Notes under the pieces: model-generated
What the model was told of the DNA's origin: nothing
Databases searched by the model: none
The model's input: only the letters and a program-made list of their open reading frames with translations
Shown: positions 44,554-54,307 of the stretch, one piece after another
Numbering within the stretch: the first letter of the stretch is position 1
How the letters are laid out: every line of letters starts with the position of its first letter
Made by a program: the position numbers and the translations under genes
Source: Micromonospora sp. MH99
GTDB lineage: Bacteria; Actinomycetota; Actinomycetes; Mycobacteriales; Micromonosporaceae
Assembly (NCBI RefSeq): GCF_021442385.1
Contig: NZ_MUZA01000002.1
Span: 62,001 to 126,000 of the forward strand
Direction: 5' to 3'
Length of the DNA: 64,000 nt

Positions 44554-44840
44554 CCGGCCGCAGGGACCACGGCCATGATCTGGTGATTTTCGGCAACTAT
44601 AGATGCGAGCCGATGGGATGCACCAGTGGTCGGCGGGCGGCGCCCGGCCGGGCAGGGCCCCACCCGTTCGTCGACCAGGCGGCTCCGTTGATCAAGCGGG
44701 TAAACTCGTTATCGCTGCGTGCTGCGCTGTCGGCACGGCATCGACGCGCGCGGCCGGACAGCTACGACCGGTCGCTCGGTCACGAGCCCGCAGTCGACAG
44801 CAGAAATCCGCTCCGCGCCGCTCGAGGGGGACGTCACCAG

Positions 44841-46520
44841 GTGAGCACGCACTCGATGTTGCTGTTCGTGCTCGCCGCCGTCGCGGTCATCGTCGCCGTG
44901 CGATGGGTCGCGGCCCGCACCGGCCTGCCGGCGGCCGCGCTGCTGCCGCTCATCGGCATCGCGTACGCGCTGCTCCCCGGCCCCAACATCGAGCTGGATC
45001 CCGACCTCGTGCTCATGGTCGTGCTGCCGCCGTTGCTCTACAGCGCCGCGCTGGACTCCTCGCTGCTGGACATCCGCCGCAACCTGCGCATCGTGGTCAG
45101 CCTGTCCGTGCTGCTGGTGCTCCTCACCGGAGTGCTCGTCGGCATCGGGTTCCACCTGTTCGTCGCCGGCGCGACACTCGCTGCCGGGATCGCGGTCGGC
45201 GCCGCCGTCGCGCCGCCCGACCCGGTGGCCGCCCTCGCGGTGGGCCGCCGGGTCAACCTGCCGCCGAAGATGGTCACGATCATCCAGGGCGAGGGGCTGC
45301 TGAACGACGCCACAGCCCTGACGATGCTCAGCGTCGCGGTGGCCGCAGCCGTGGGCGGCGAGTTCTCGTTCCCGGGAGCCGTGGCGAAGTTCCTGCTGGC
45401 GGCGGTCGGCGGAATCGCAGTTGGCGCCGCAGTCGCCTGGCTGGTCCGGCTGGCCCGACCGCTCACCACCGACCCGTTGATGTCCAACGCCATCTCGCTC
45501 GCGACACCGTTCGTGGCCTACCTGCTGGGCGAGGAGCTGCACGTCTCCGGGGTGCTCGCCGTGGTGATCGCCGGGCTGATCGTCGGCCACCAGACGCCCC
45601 AGCTCGGCTCCGGGGCCGCCCGGTTGCAGACCAGCGCCGTGTGGCGGCTTGTCGACTTCCTCCTCGAAGGCTTCGTCTTCCTGCTGATCGGCCAGCAGCT
45701 CCCCGAGGTCGTGAAGGGCCTGCGCCAGTACGAGACGTCGACAATCGTCATCGCCGTCGCGGTGTCGGTAGGCGTGGTGCTGCTGCTGCGCCCCGCCTGG
45801 CTGGTGCTGACCCAGTCCCTCCCCCGGTCGCTGCACACCCGGCTGGGCGGCGTCTCCGAGCAGGACGACAGCGACGAGCCCGGCAGCGCCCGCCAGATCG
45901 CCCGCGCCGACCGCAACGCCCAACGGCTGTCCCCACGCGAGGTGACCGCGCTGAGCTGGTCGGGCACCCGTGGTGTCATCAGCCTGGCCGCGATCTTCAC
46001 CCTGCCGTTGACCACCCGCAGCGGCGCCCCCTTCCCCGACCGCGACCTGCTGCTGTTCTGCACCTTCGTGGTCGTCCTGGTCACACTCGTCGGGCAGGGC
46101 CTGACGTTCGCGCCGCTCGTGCGCAGGCTCGGGCTACGCGCCAATGAGACCGACCAGGCCCGCGTCCGCAACGAGGCCCGCTCGGCGGCGGTCGAGGCCG
46201 CTCTGGCCCGCCTGGACGAGGTCGCCGCCGAGGACCCGGACAGCGGGGTGGCCGTCAACACCACCCGCACCCAGTTGCTGGCCCGCCTGGCGCGCTACCG
46301 CGGACGGCTCGACCTGCTCGAACAGAGCGAGTCGTCCGAGATACCGACCTCACCGCAGTACGAGACGGCGCTCCAGGTCCGCCGGACGGCGATCGACGCC
46401 CAGCGGGAGGAACTCGTGCGCTGGCGGGACAGCGGTCGGCTGCCCGACGAGGAACTGCGCGTCCTGGAACGCGAACTCGATCACGAGGAGCTGCTGCTGC
46501 CCAAGCGGACGTCCAGCTGA
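44841..46520 (+). CDS. Sodium/proton antiporter (CPA1/NhaP type)
   Basis: 559 residues from a GTG with GAGGGGG upstream (an ATG at 44856 is also possible). About twelve membrane spans. The CPA1 motif VAPPDPVAALAVGRR and the helix IIQGEGLLNDATALTML hold the ion-binding aspartates; SGTRGVISLAA is a further family motif. The soluble C-terminal 150 residues are acidic and helical (RSAAVEAALARLDEVAAED) and may sense pH or ions. It exports Na+ or K+ in exchange for protons. Confidence 0.88.
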   Translation: MSTHSMLLFVLAAVAVIVAVRWVAARTGLPAAALLPLIGIAYALLPGPNIELDPDLVLMVVLPPLLYSAALDSSLLDIRRNLRIVVSLSVLLVLLTGVLVGIGFHLFVAGATLAAGIAVGAAVAPPDPVAALAVGRRVNLPPKMVTIIQGEGLLNDATALTMLSVAVAAAVGGEFSFPGAVAKFLLAAVGGIAVGAAVAWLVRLARPLTTDPLMSNAISLATPFVAYLLGEELHVSGVLAVVIAGLIVGHQTPQLGSGAARLQTSAVWRLVDFLLEGFVFLLIGQQLPEVVKGLRQYETSTIVIAVAVSVGVVLLLRPAWLVLTQSLPRSLHTRLGGVSEQDDSDEPGSARQIARADRNAQRLSPREVTALSWSGTRGVISLAAIFTLPLTTRSGAPFPDRDLLLFCTFVVVLVTLVGQGLTFAPLVRRLGLRANETDQARVRNEARSAAVEAALARLDEVAAEDPDSGVAVNTTRTQLLARLARYRGRLDLLEQSESSEIPTSPQYETALQVRRTAIDAQREELVRWRDSGRLPDEELRVLERELDHEELLLPKRTSS

Positions 46521-46536
46521 CCGGCCGACCCTGCGG

Positions 46537-47751
46537 TCAGTCGTGCTGGCCCCGGCCTATCGCCAGGCGCACCAGCGCCGCGCCCTTCTCGGGGTCCAGG
46601 CCGCTGGCGATGAGCAGGTCGTGGGCGATGGTCCGGAACTCGCCCACGGCGATCATCCCGGAGTAGCCCAGTCGGTGACTGTGCAGGCGGGTGGGGTCGC
46701 GGACGGACCCGCCCTGCGCGCGTCCGACCAGCTCGACCGCCTCCAGGATCCGCTCGCGCGGCTCCCGTGGCTCCTCCCGGGCGATGATCGCTGCACGCAG
46801 CTCCTGCGCGCTGTCGGCCAGCAGGTCGATGGCGGCGGAGAGCTCCTCCGGCAGCGGCTCGTCGTCCTTGAGCGCCGTCGTGAGCCGCCTCGCCAGAGAC
46901 CGGCAACTGTGCAGGCTGCGTTCCAGATGTCGGATCGACTCCGCGTGGAGGGCGAACGAGTCGCGTTCGTTCCAGCGCAGCGGCGCGAGTCGCACCACCT
47001 CCTGGGCGGCCTGCAGCCCGTCCCGTAACGCGATGATCTGCGGGCCGATGTTCCGCAGCTCGCGCAGGGCCTGCTCCGCCTGCCCGAGATCACGCACGCG
47101 CAGCGCCGCCGCCAGGTGGTGCATGGCGACCACCGCGGGGCCGACCACGGGCTCGGCCAGTCGGTGCAGTGTCCGCCGCGGATGGATGGGCACCAGCAGC
47201 AGACTGACCGCCAACCCGATCAGCCCTCCGACCGTGGCGTCCACGAACCGGGGGATGGACAGGTCACGGACTGGTGGTTCGAGGGTGGCGATGAGCACCG
47301 CCGTACCGCCGGCCTGGGTGAGCAGCGAACCGCCACCCTTGAGCAGGATGGCCACGATGATCGCCAACAGGACGACCCCACCGGTCTGCCACGGGCCGAT
47401 ACCGAACAGCGGCATGAGCGTGTCACCCACGGCGAGCCCGAGCACCACCCCGACCAGCAACTCGATGGTGCGTCGCAGGCGGGAACCCATCGAGGCGGCC
47501 GCGATGCCGACCGCAGTGGTGGGCGCGAAGACCGGCGACGGATTGCCGAGGAACCGGTACACGACGAACCACGCGAGCGCCGCGGCGACGGCGGCCTGCA
47601 CGGCGAGCAGCCCGTAGAGCCGGAAACGCCAGGCGCGTACGCGCCACGCCTCGCGCGCCCGCTCCCGCAGTGCGGCGAACGCCCGGGCGGCGCGAGACGG
47701 CCCGTGCGGTGGTGGGCCCGGTTCGGCTGCCGAATCCTCACTCGCGGGCAT
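46537..47751 (-). CDS. FUSC family membrane protein
   Basis: 404 residues from the ATG at 47751; an upstream extension to 47865 is less likely. Five to six membrane spans in the N-terminal 200 residues (LLAVQAAVAAALAWFVVYRF, then ELLVGVVLGLAVGDTLMPLF) and a helical cytoplasmic C-half with ARRLTTALKDDEPLP, the pattern of FUSC proteins related to aromatic acid and fusaric acid exporters. Substrate unknown. It converges with the antiporter gene. Confidence 0.8.
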   Translation of the reverse strand: MPASEDSAAEPGPPPHGPSRAARAFAALRERAREAWRVRAWRFRLYGLLAVQAAVAAALAWFVVYRFLGNPSPVFAPTTAVGIAAASMGSRLRRTIELLVGVVLGLAVGDTLMPLFGIGPWQTGGVVLLAIIVAILLKGGGSLLTQAGGTAVLIATLEPPVRDLSIPRFVDATVGGLIGLAVSLLLVPIHPRRTLHRLAEPVVGPAVVAMHHLAAALRVRDLGQAEQALRELRNIGPQIIALRDGLQAAQEVVRLAPLRWNERDSFALHAESIRHLERSLHSCRSLARRLTTALKDDEPLPEELSAAIDLLADSAQELRAAIIAREEPREPRERILEAVELVGRAQGGSVRDPTRLHSHRLGYSGMIAVGEFRTIAHDLLIASGLDPEKGAALVRLAIGRGQHD

Positions 47752-47875
47752 GCGCGCCGCATACCCACCGGACGCGGACCTATCCGTGCCGCCGACGCCC
47801 GCGCGGGCGCTGTTGACCGCCGCCCCGCCGGTGCTGGTGACACCGACCGGCGGGGCGACGATCACGGTACGCGGA

Positions 47876-50356
47876 CTACCTCTTGGCGATCTTGATGGTC
47901 GCCGTACGGTAGTTGTTGCGTCTGTCGTTCTTCGTCGGGTCGTAGTTCTTCTCGATGTTGCCGGCGCTGTCCACCGAGAACCAGCGGAACGTCGTCGTCT
48001 CGGTCACGTGGAACACCTGCCCCGGCTCCCGGAACTCGGTCGCCGCATAGCGCGGCGACTGGAGCGTGGGTCGGCTGCCGTCGGTCGTGTAGTAGATGGT
48101 GGCCGGCTCGCTCGTCTCGAAGCGCACGTCGACCGGCCCGCGGTACGTCCCGGCGCCGGGAACGAGCTTGGACGTCGGGTTCTTCCGATCCCGGCCCCAG
48201 TCCGCCGCGACCCGGAACATCTCCATGATCCCGTTTGCGTACTCCATCGTCTCGGCGTGGCCGCTGACCAGCTCGGGGTTTCCCACCCACTCCGGCTGGA
48301 ACGAGCCGCCCTGCCAGTCGCCGGTGGCCGGGTTGTAGACGGAGCCACCGACCTCCCAGCCGAACGCGTAGATCCCGTAGGTGTAGTACAGGTCCTCGCG
48401 CACGTTGCCCGCGGAGGAGTAGAGGACGTCGGACGAGCCGCCGACGTTCTCCGGCGTGACGACCGTCTCCCGGTGCGCCTTGACCTGCGACAGGATCCGG
48501 GACGCCGACTGCCAGTAGAACGCCTCGTCGCCCAGCGGCGGACGCGGCGTGGTGATCCGCCCGTCCGCGATGTACGCACCGGGCTGCCAGAACAGCTGCC
48601 CGCCGTTGGAGTGCACGGACATCATGAACTTGATGTTCGAAAACTTCTCGACCAGCCAGATGATGTTCTTCGACTCGGGCTCGGACAGCTCCTCCGGCCC
48701 CTGGTAGGTGCCGCTGACGCAGTTGGTCGACCCTCCCGCGTAGCCGTCGTGGCCCGACCCGACCCGGTAGTTCCGGTTCAGGTCGACGCCCCAGGAGTTC
48801 CGCTGCCCCGGGTCGGCGGTCGCGTCCGGGCAGTGGTTCGTCATGTTCTTCCGCTGGGAGGCGAAGTTGTAGAAGCTGTAGTTCGCCCCGTCGGGGTTGT
48901 TGGAGAGGATGAAGAAGACGTCGGTGTTCTCGACGATCTTCTTCGTCTCCCGGTCGGACCGGTAGTTGTGCACCAGGCGCTCGGCCGACTCCAGGCTGGT
49001 CGTCGCCGGCACCCACTCGCGGGCGTGGTCCTGCGCCTGGATGAGAACGCCGGGCTTGCTGCCGTCACGGTGCTTGCCGATCCGCAGGACGGGGATGGTG
49101 ACCGGGCCCCGCGGCACCTCACCGTCCGGTGCGCCGACGCGCTTCTGGTCGAGGAAGTCGGTCAACGCGACCGGGCCGCCCGTCGGGGCGACGATGCCGG
49201 TGCCCGCGTTGGTGCGGTACGGGTGCGCCCGGTCGATGAGGCCCTGGGACCGGGTCGTCAGCGCGTCCGCCACCTGGGTGGCCGTACTCGCCGGCGCACC
49301 GGAGGCGTCAGTGCCGAGCAGGACGCGGACCGCCTTGCCCGCGACCTCCACGGTGAGCGGGAGATCCGCCCCCGGCCGGTCCACGAACTCGACAGTGACG
49401 TCGTTGCCACCCTCGTGGCCCCACGCCGCCGAGCTGACCACGACTGCCGACTGACCCGTACCGCCGATCGTGGCCTGCGCCTTGCGCTGGTAGCCGTTGG
49501 TCTGGTTCGGGAGGTAGACGATCTCGGCGATGTCCGGGTACTGGCGGGCGATCTCCGTCGCGCGGCTGTAGAGCTGCTGCGGGTGCCGGTAGCCGTCCAC
49601 GAAGTCGGACTTGTAGGACGGGTTCGCCGTCAGCGGTGGCGGAGCGTCCTCAAGCCAGTCGGAGACCGTGCCGGTGGCGACGCCGCCGGTTGAGCTCGTG
49701 ACCCGGATCTGGTTCGGGCGCGCGTCGAGCTTGAACAGGTTGCGGTGGAACATGTACTGCCCCGAGTCGACGAAGCGGCTCATCGTCCGGGCGAAGCCGA
49801 ACGGCGTGGCCCGGCCCGAGTCGTTCTCGAGCTGCATCTCGACGACCGGTTCGGCCTGCTGCCCCTCGGTGGTGCGCGCCTCGACGTAGAGGAAGCCCTG
49901 GCCCTTGGTGGTGAACCAGTCGGCACGGGCGATCCGCACCGTCGCCTCGTGGCTGGCCGGTTGCGCCACCCGCGCGGCAGCGCCCGCGATGCCGCCATCG
50001 GCCTCGTCACTCCAGCCGAACCCGACGCCGGCGCCGAGGACCTCGACGCCCATCGCCGTCAGTTCGGTGATCTGCTCGGTGGTGACGACCGCCTCGCCCT
50101 CGATGCCGGTCGGCACGCGCCGGAGGCCGTGTTCGAGGTCGAAGCCGGCAGCGACGACCTTGTCCAGCATGTCGGCGCCGGCCAGCCTGACGTGTACGCG
50201 GCGTACCTGGTCCACGGCCCCAAGCTGGGATGGCGCGGAGCCGGCCGTGGCGGTCGGGCCCGCGGGATCCGCGCCCGCCGGCCCGGTCGACACGAGGACG
50301 CCCGCCATCAGGGCGGGCAGCACCACAAACGCGATGCGCCGTTGTCTGCGTCGCAT
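47876..50356 (-). CDS. Secreted M14 family zinc carboxypeptidase
   Basis: 826 residues from the ATG at 50356, with GGAGGGG upstream. Signal peptide about 1-29. The carboxypeptidase domain shows the first zinc pair in IQAQDHAREWVPATTSLES (HxxE) and the third ligand in MMSVHSNGGQLFW, with GWEVGGSVYNP providing the late glutamate. The N-terminal part is an extended domain of the zinc-carboxypeptidase T type. It removes C-terminal residues from extracellular peptides, complementing the M6 protease upstream. Confidence 0.88.
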   Translation of the reverse strand: MRRRQRRIAFVVLPALMAGVLVSTGPAGADPAGPTATAGSAPSQLGAVDQVRRVHVRLAGADMLDKVVAAGFDLEHGLRRVPTGIEGEAVVTTEQITELTAMGVEVLGAGVGFGWSDEADGGIAGAAARVAQPASHEATVRIARADWFTTKGQGFLYVEARTTEGQQAEPVVEMQLENDSGRATPFGFARTMSRFVDSGQYMFHRNLFKLDARPNQIRVTSSTGGVATGTVSDWLEDAPPPLTANPSYKSDFVDGYRHPQQLYSRATEIARQYPDIAEIVYLPNQTNGYQRKAQATIGGTGQSAVVVSSAAWGHEGGNDVTVEFVDRPGADLPLTVEVAGKAVRVLLGTDASGAPASTATQVADALTTRSQGLIDRAHPYRTNAGTGIVAPTGGPVALTDFLDQKRVGAPDGEVPRGPVTIPVLRIGKHRDGSKPGVLIQAQDHAREWVPATTSLESAERLVHNYRSDRETKKIVENTDVFFILSNNPDGANYSFYNFASQRKNMTNHCPDATADPGQRNSWGVDLNRNYRVGSGHDGYAGGSTNCVSGTYQGPEELSEPESKNIIWLVEKFSNIKFMMSVHSNGGQLFWQPGAYIADGRITTPRPPLGDEAFYWQSASRILSQVKAHRETVVTPENVGGSSDVLYSSAGNVREDLYYTYGIYAFGWEVGGSVYNPATGDWQGGSFQPEWVGNPELVSGHAETMEYANGIMEMFRVAADWGRDRKNPTSKLVPGAGTYRGPVDVRFETSEPATIYYTTDGSRPTLQSPRYAATEFREPGQVFHVTETTTFRWFSVDSAGNIEKNYDPTKNDRRNNYRTATIKIAKR

Positions 50357-50629
50357 ATCCCCTCCTTCGTGTTCCCACTGATCCACATAGGACGGACGGA
50401 TGACGCTCGCGCATCCTGGGTCTGAGCACGGGTGATGGCTGGCGTGGCGAGAAGGTCCGGGGGCTCTGCGCGAGTCCGGTGAGCGTATGCGGATCTTCAT
50501 CGGCATCGGCCGGGATCAACGTAATTTGAGCATTACTTGAGGCATCGCCGGTGGCTGCGGTCGCCCGCCTTCACCCAGCCCCGGTGACCACCCGTGGTTG
50601 ATCCGCCGCCGGCCGGGTAGCTGAACACC

Positions 50630-51100
50630 ATGCGACTACCGACCCTGGTCAAGACCGCAGCGGCGGTCACCGTTACGGCCGCCGCCGGGACAGCGGTGAA
50701 CGACACCTCCAACGGCTGGTACCGGCGGCTGCGCAAGCCGAGCTGGCAGCCACCGCCGGTGGCGTTCCCGTTGGCGTGGACGCCGCTGTACGCGTTGATC
50801 GCGGTGGCCGGCGCCCGCGTACTGGACCGCACCGACGGTGCCGATCGCGCCGCCTTCACCCGCGCCTACGCGCTCAACCTGGCTCTCAACTTCGGCTGGA
50901 GCGCGTTGTTCTTCAAGGCCCGCAGGCCCACCGTCGCGCTGGCCGAGATCGCCGCGCTCAACGCCTCGAACTTCGCGCTCGTCCGCCGCGCCTCCCGGGT
51001 CGACCCGGTCGCGGGTGCCGCGCTGGCCCCGTACGCCGCGTGGACGCTCTTCGCCACCGCGCTCAACGGCGCCATCGTCCACCTCAACAGCAACAGGTGA
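50630..51100 (+). CDS. TspO/MBR family protein
   Basis: 156 residues, five membrane spans. The family signature WYRRLRKPSWQPPPVAFPLA and WTPLYALIAVAGA, then ALNFGWSALFF, is clear. TspO proteins bind tetrapyrroles or cholesterol-like ligands and affect stress responses and porphyrin handling. It is on the same strand as, and 76 bases upstream of, the fused sigma factor gene, which could place both in one stress-related unit. Confidence 0.9.
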   Translation: MRLPTLVKTAAAVTVTAAAGTAVNDTSNGWYRRLRKPSWQPPPVAFPLAWTPLYALIAVAGARVLDRTDGADRAAFTRAYALNLALNFGWSALFFKARRPTVALAEIAALNASNFALVRRASRVDPVAGAALAPYAAWTLFATALNGAIVHLNSNR

Positions 51101-51176
51101 CAGCTCAGTTTGTGTGACCTGGGCGGCTCGCAACCAATCTCCACGGTGTACGACGATGTCCCGTGAAGGCGAGGTT

Positions 51177-52733
51177 GTGAGCGTGACCTATCACGCGTAC
51201 CCGAACAGAACCGACCTGTCGGCGGTGGTGGACGCGGCCCGCCGCGGTGACCACGCCGCGACGGACGAGTTGGTCTCGCACTACCTGCCACTTGTGTACA
51301 ACATCGTGGGCCGGGCGCTGAATCGGTCCGCGGACGTCGACGACGTCGTGCAGAACACGATGTTGAGCGTCGTACGAGGGCTGGCGGGCGTACGCGATCC
51401 GCGGCTCTTCCGGTCCTGGCTGGTCGCCGTCACCATGAACGAGGTCCGCGCCTACCGGCAGCACCGGCACACCACACCGACGCCGCCGGAGGACATCGAC
51501 AACATGGTCGCCCCGGGTTCGGACTTCGAGGATCTGACCCTGACCCAGCTGCGCCTGTCCGATCAGCGCCGGGAGGTGGTCCTGGCCACGCGCTGGCTGG
51601 ACGACGACCACCGCCACCTGCTCTCCCTGTGGTGGCTGGTCGAGGCCGGTCACCTGTCCCGCGCCGACCTGGTCGACGCGTTGCAGATCGACCCGCACCA
51701 CGTGACCGTCCGCGTGGCCCGGATGAAGGCGCAGTTGGACACCGCTCGGCTGGTGGTGCGGGCCCTCATCGCCCGGCCCGGCTGCGCCGGCCTCCTCGAC
51801 ACGGCCGCCGACTGGGACGGTCAACCGGCGCCGGTGTGGCGCAAGCGGCTGGCGCGGCACATCCGCACCTGCGCGCACTGCCCGAACACCACCTCCGACC
51901 TGGTGCCGGCCGAACGGCTGCTGGCCGGGCTCGCGCTCACGCCGATCCCGTCCCGCCTCGCCTCGGACGTCACACACCGGGTGAACCTCGCCTCCGCGAC
52001 GCCTGGCGCTGCCTCGGCAGGGGCGCACGCGAAGGCCGGGTTGTGGCACCAGGCCCGCGTCACGGCACTGTCCCTACCCAAGACGCTGGTCGGCGCCGTC
52101 GCGGCTGTCGCACTGGTGGGAGGGGGTGGGCTCGTCCTGGCCAACTACACCGGCGGCCCGAGGCAACAGCCGGCGAGCGCCACCGGCGCCGAGCCCTCGA
52201 CCGCGATCACCGAATTCGCCGCCGAGGCCGGCGAACCCGCGATCGTGTCACAGTCACCGGCAGCGCCCGAGCCCTCCCCGACCGCCGCGCGCCCGAGCCC
52301 CACCCCCACCAGGTCGGCGACGCCCACCAAACGACCGAAGCCGACCACCGCACCGACCAGGTCGGCCAAGGCGTCAACCGGCTCCTCGGCCGGCTCCTCG
52401 GCCGGGGTGTCCGCCGCCGAACAACGCCTGCTGGTGCTGCTCAACGAGCGGCGCCGCGCGCTCGGGCTGCCCGAGGTCGCGATGCGCACGAACGAGCAAC
52501 GCGCCGCGGAGGCCTGCGTGAAGCAGAACCTGGACGCGGGCACGATGACGCACTGCGGCCACGAGGTCCTGTTCGCGTCCTCGGGCACCGCCACGCCCGA
52601 GCAGATGATCGAGGTCTGGTTCAACAGTCCCGCGCACAAGGACGCGCTGACCTACGCCAGCTCCCGCTTCGCCGGCCCGGCCATCGTCTCCAACGGCACC
52701 CGCCAGATCGCCGCCATCAACATCGACTACTGA
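51177..52733 (+). CDS. ECF sigma factor fused to zinc motif, membrane span and CAP domain
   Basis: 518 residues from the GTG at 51177 (AAGGCGAGG ahead; an ATG at 51156 is possible but lacks a ribosome site). Domains in order: sigma region 2 (about 25-100, SADVDDVVQNTMLSVVRGLA), region 4 (about 130-200, DLVDALQIDPHHVTVRVAR), a zinc anti-sigma-like motif HIRTCAHC (H228, C232, C235), one membrane span (about 301-323), a Pro/Ser/Thr-rich linker (about 325-410), and a CAP/SCP domain at 412-518 (LLVLLNERRRALGLPEV, WFNSPAHKDALTYASS). One protein thus combines sigma factor, anti-sigma and an external sensor or effector domain. Function in the cell is inferred, not proven. Confidence 0.88.
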   Translation: MSVTYHAYPNRTDLSAVVDAARRGDHAATDELVSHYLPLVYNIVGRALNRSADVDDVVQNTMLSVVRGLAGVRDPRLFRSWLVAVTMNEVRAYRQHRHTTPTPPEDIDNMVAPGSDFEDLTLTQLRLSDQRREVVLATRWLDDDHRHLLSLWWLVEAGHLSRADLVDALQIDPHHVTVRVARMKAQLDTARLVVRALIARPGCAGLLDTAADWDGQPAPVWRKRLARHIRTCAHCPNTTSDLVPAERLLAGLALTPIPSRLASDVTHRVNLASATPGAASAGAHAKAGLWHQARVTALSLPKTLVGAVAAVALVGGGGLVLANYTGGPRQQPASATGAEPSTAITEFAAEAGEPAIVSQSPAAPEPSPTAARPSPTPTRSATPTKRPKPTTAPTRSAKASTGSSAGSSAGVSAAEQRLLVLLNERRRALGLPEVAMRTNEQRAAEACVKQNLDAGTMTHCGHEVLFASSGTATPEQMIEVWFNSPAHKDALTYASSRFAGPAIVSNGTRQIAAINIDY

Positions 52734-52876
52734 GGCTCGCCGGCCCGGGCGGGACCCCGCCGGGGACGGGTGGCGAGAATCAGGCGGACCCTGGCATTTT
52801 CGCCTCTCGTCCTCGGCGGCGGGCCTTTCCTACGCTCCTTCCGACAGGCTTTCCGCCAACGGGAACGGGCTGGATC

Positions 52877-53311
52877 GTGCTTCGTTATGTCATGCCTGTG
52901 GTGATCGGGCTGGTCTACGTCGGGCTCAACTCCCTCGTGCCGGAGCCGCACCGGCGGCGCCTGAACGCGCTCGTCGTCACCGGCGCCGGGGCCGCCTACA
53001 TCAGCGGTGGCGGGTTCGGGCTGTGGGAGCTGGCCTTCTGCGCGCTGCTGCTGGTGGTGGGATACGCCGGGCTCACCTCGTACACCTTCATCGGCGTCGG
53101 ATGGCTCCTGCACACGGTCTGGGACGTGCTGCACCACAGGCGCGGCACCCCGATCATCGCGTCGCTGCACGACTCGTCGTTCGGCTGCGCGCTCTGCGAC
53201 CCGGTGATCGCGCTCTGGTGCTGCACCGGCGGCCTGTCGGTCCGAGACCTGTACGACCGGGTCGCGCGGCGCCCGGCCGGCACGCGCCCACCGGTCACCG
53301 CACAGCCCTGA
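52877..53311 (+). CDS. DUF6010 family membrane protein
   Basis: 144 residues from a GTG with GGGAACGGG upstream. Four membrane spans, starting VLRYVMPVVIGLVYVGLNSL and including GFGLWELAFCALLLVVGYAG. The segment LHDSSFGCALCDPVIALWCC is cysteine-rich and may bind a metal or form disulfides. DUF6010 has no known function. It probably shares a transcript with the GlxA gene that starts 16 bases downstream. Confidence 0.8.
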   Translation: MLRYVMPVVIGLVYVGLNSLVPEPHRRRLNALVVTGAGAAYISGGGFGLWELAFCALLLVVGYAGLTSYTFIGVGWLLHTVWDVLHHRRGTPIIASLHDSSFGCALCDPVIALWCCTGGLSVRDLYDRVARRPAGTRPPVTAQP

Positions 53312-53327
53312 CTGGTTGAATTTCGCC

Positions 53328-54269
53328 ATGCACACGGTGGCCGTGCTCGCCCTCGACAGCGTCGTCCCGTTCGACCTGTCCACCCCGATGGAGGTCTTCC
53401 AGCGCACCCGCCTGCCCGACGGCAGCGCCGGCTACCGCGTCCTCGTCTGCGCCGCCACACCGACGGTCACCGCGGGCGCGTTCAGCATCGCGGTGCCGTG
53501 GGGCCTGGACGTCCTGGCCGACGCCGACACCGTGATCGTGCCGGGTGTCTCCGACCCCGGCGCGGCGACGCCTCCCGCGGTCCTCGACTCGCTGCGCGCG
53601 GCCGCCGCGAACGGCGCCCGGATCGCCTCGATCTGCGGCGGCGCGTTCACCCTCGCCGCCACCGGCCTGCTCGACGGACACCGTGCCACGACGCACTGGG
53701 TCGCCACCGACCAGCTCGCCGCTCAGCATCCGCGGGTGCGGGTCGACCCCAACGTGCTCTACGTGGACAGCGGCCAGTTCCTGACCTCCGCCGGCGCCGC
53801 CGCAGGGCTCGACCTGTGCCTGCATCTGGTCCGCCGCGACCACGGCGCAGCCGTCGCCGCCGAGGTGGCGAGGTTGTCCGTCATGCCGCTGGAACGCGCG
53901 GGCGGACAGGCGCAGTTCATCACGCACGAACCACCGGCCCCCGAGGGGGCGACCCTGGAACCGCTGCTGGCCTGGATGCGCGACAACTCCCGGCGTGAGC
54001 TGACCCTCGCCGACATCGCCCGCCATGCCGGGATGAGTACCCGGACGTTGAACCGGCGGTTCCGCGACCAGACCGGGACCACGCCTCTGCGATGGCTGCA
54101 CCGGGTCCGCGTCCACCGGGCGCAGCACCTCCTGGAGACCACCGCCCAACCCGTCGACCGGGTGGCGACGCAGGTCGGGTTCGGCTCCACCACCGCCTTT
54201 CGGGACCGCTTCAAGCGAATCACCGGCACCAGCCCGCAGGCGTACCGGCGTAGCTTTCGCGGTGGCTGA
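53328..54269 (+). CDS. GlxA family AraC-type transcriptional regulator (second)
   Basis: 313 residues from the ATG at 53328. The N-terminal DJ-1/PfpI-like domain (about 1-170) shows ASICGGAFTLAATGLLDGHR around the cysteine, and the AraC domain at the end shows TLADIARHAGMSTRTLNRRF and VATQVGFGSTTAFRDRFKR. It resembles the regulator at 15382 in layout but with a different ligand region. It lies 16 bases after the DUF6010 gene, which it may help control. Ligand unknown. Confidence 0.87.
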   Translation: MHTVAVLALDSVVPFDLSTPMEVFQRTRLPDGSAGYRVLVCAATPTVTAGAFSIAVPWGLDVLADADTVIVPGVSDPGAATPPAVLDSLRAAAANGARIASICGGAFTLAATGLLDGHRATTHWVATDQLAAQHPRVRVDPNVLYVDSGQFLTSAGAAAGLDLCLHLVRRDHGAAVAAEVARLSVMPLERAGGQAQFITHEPPAPEGATLEPLLAWMRDNSRRELTLADIARHAGMSTRTLNRRFRDQTGTTPLRWLHRVRVHRAQHLLETTAQPVDRVATQVGFGSTTAFRDRFKRITGTSPQAYRRSFRGG

Positions 54270-54307
54270 CGGCGGCGCGCGGGATGGTCGAGGGTGCGCG
54301 AGAGACG

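Noticed and set aside
50521..50536. Short inverted repeat GTAAT-ttgagc-ATTAC upstream of the M14 gene
   Set aside because: Only five base pairs per arm and no partner site; too weak to call an operator.
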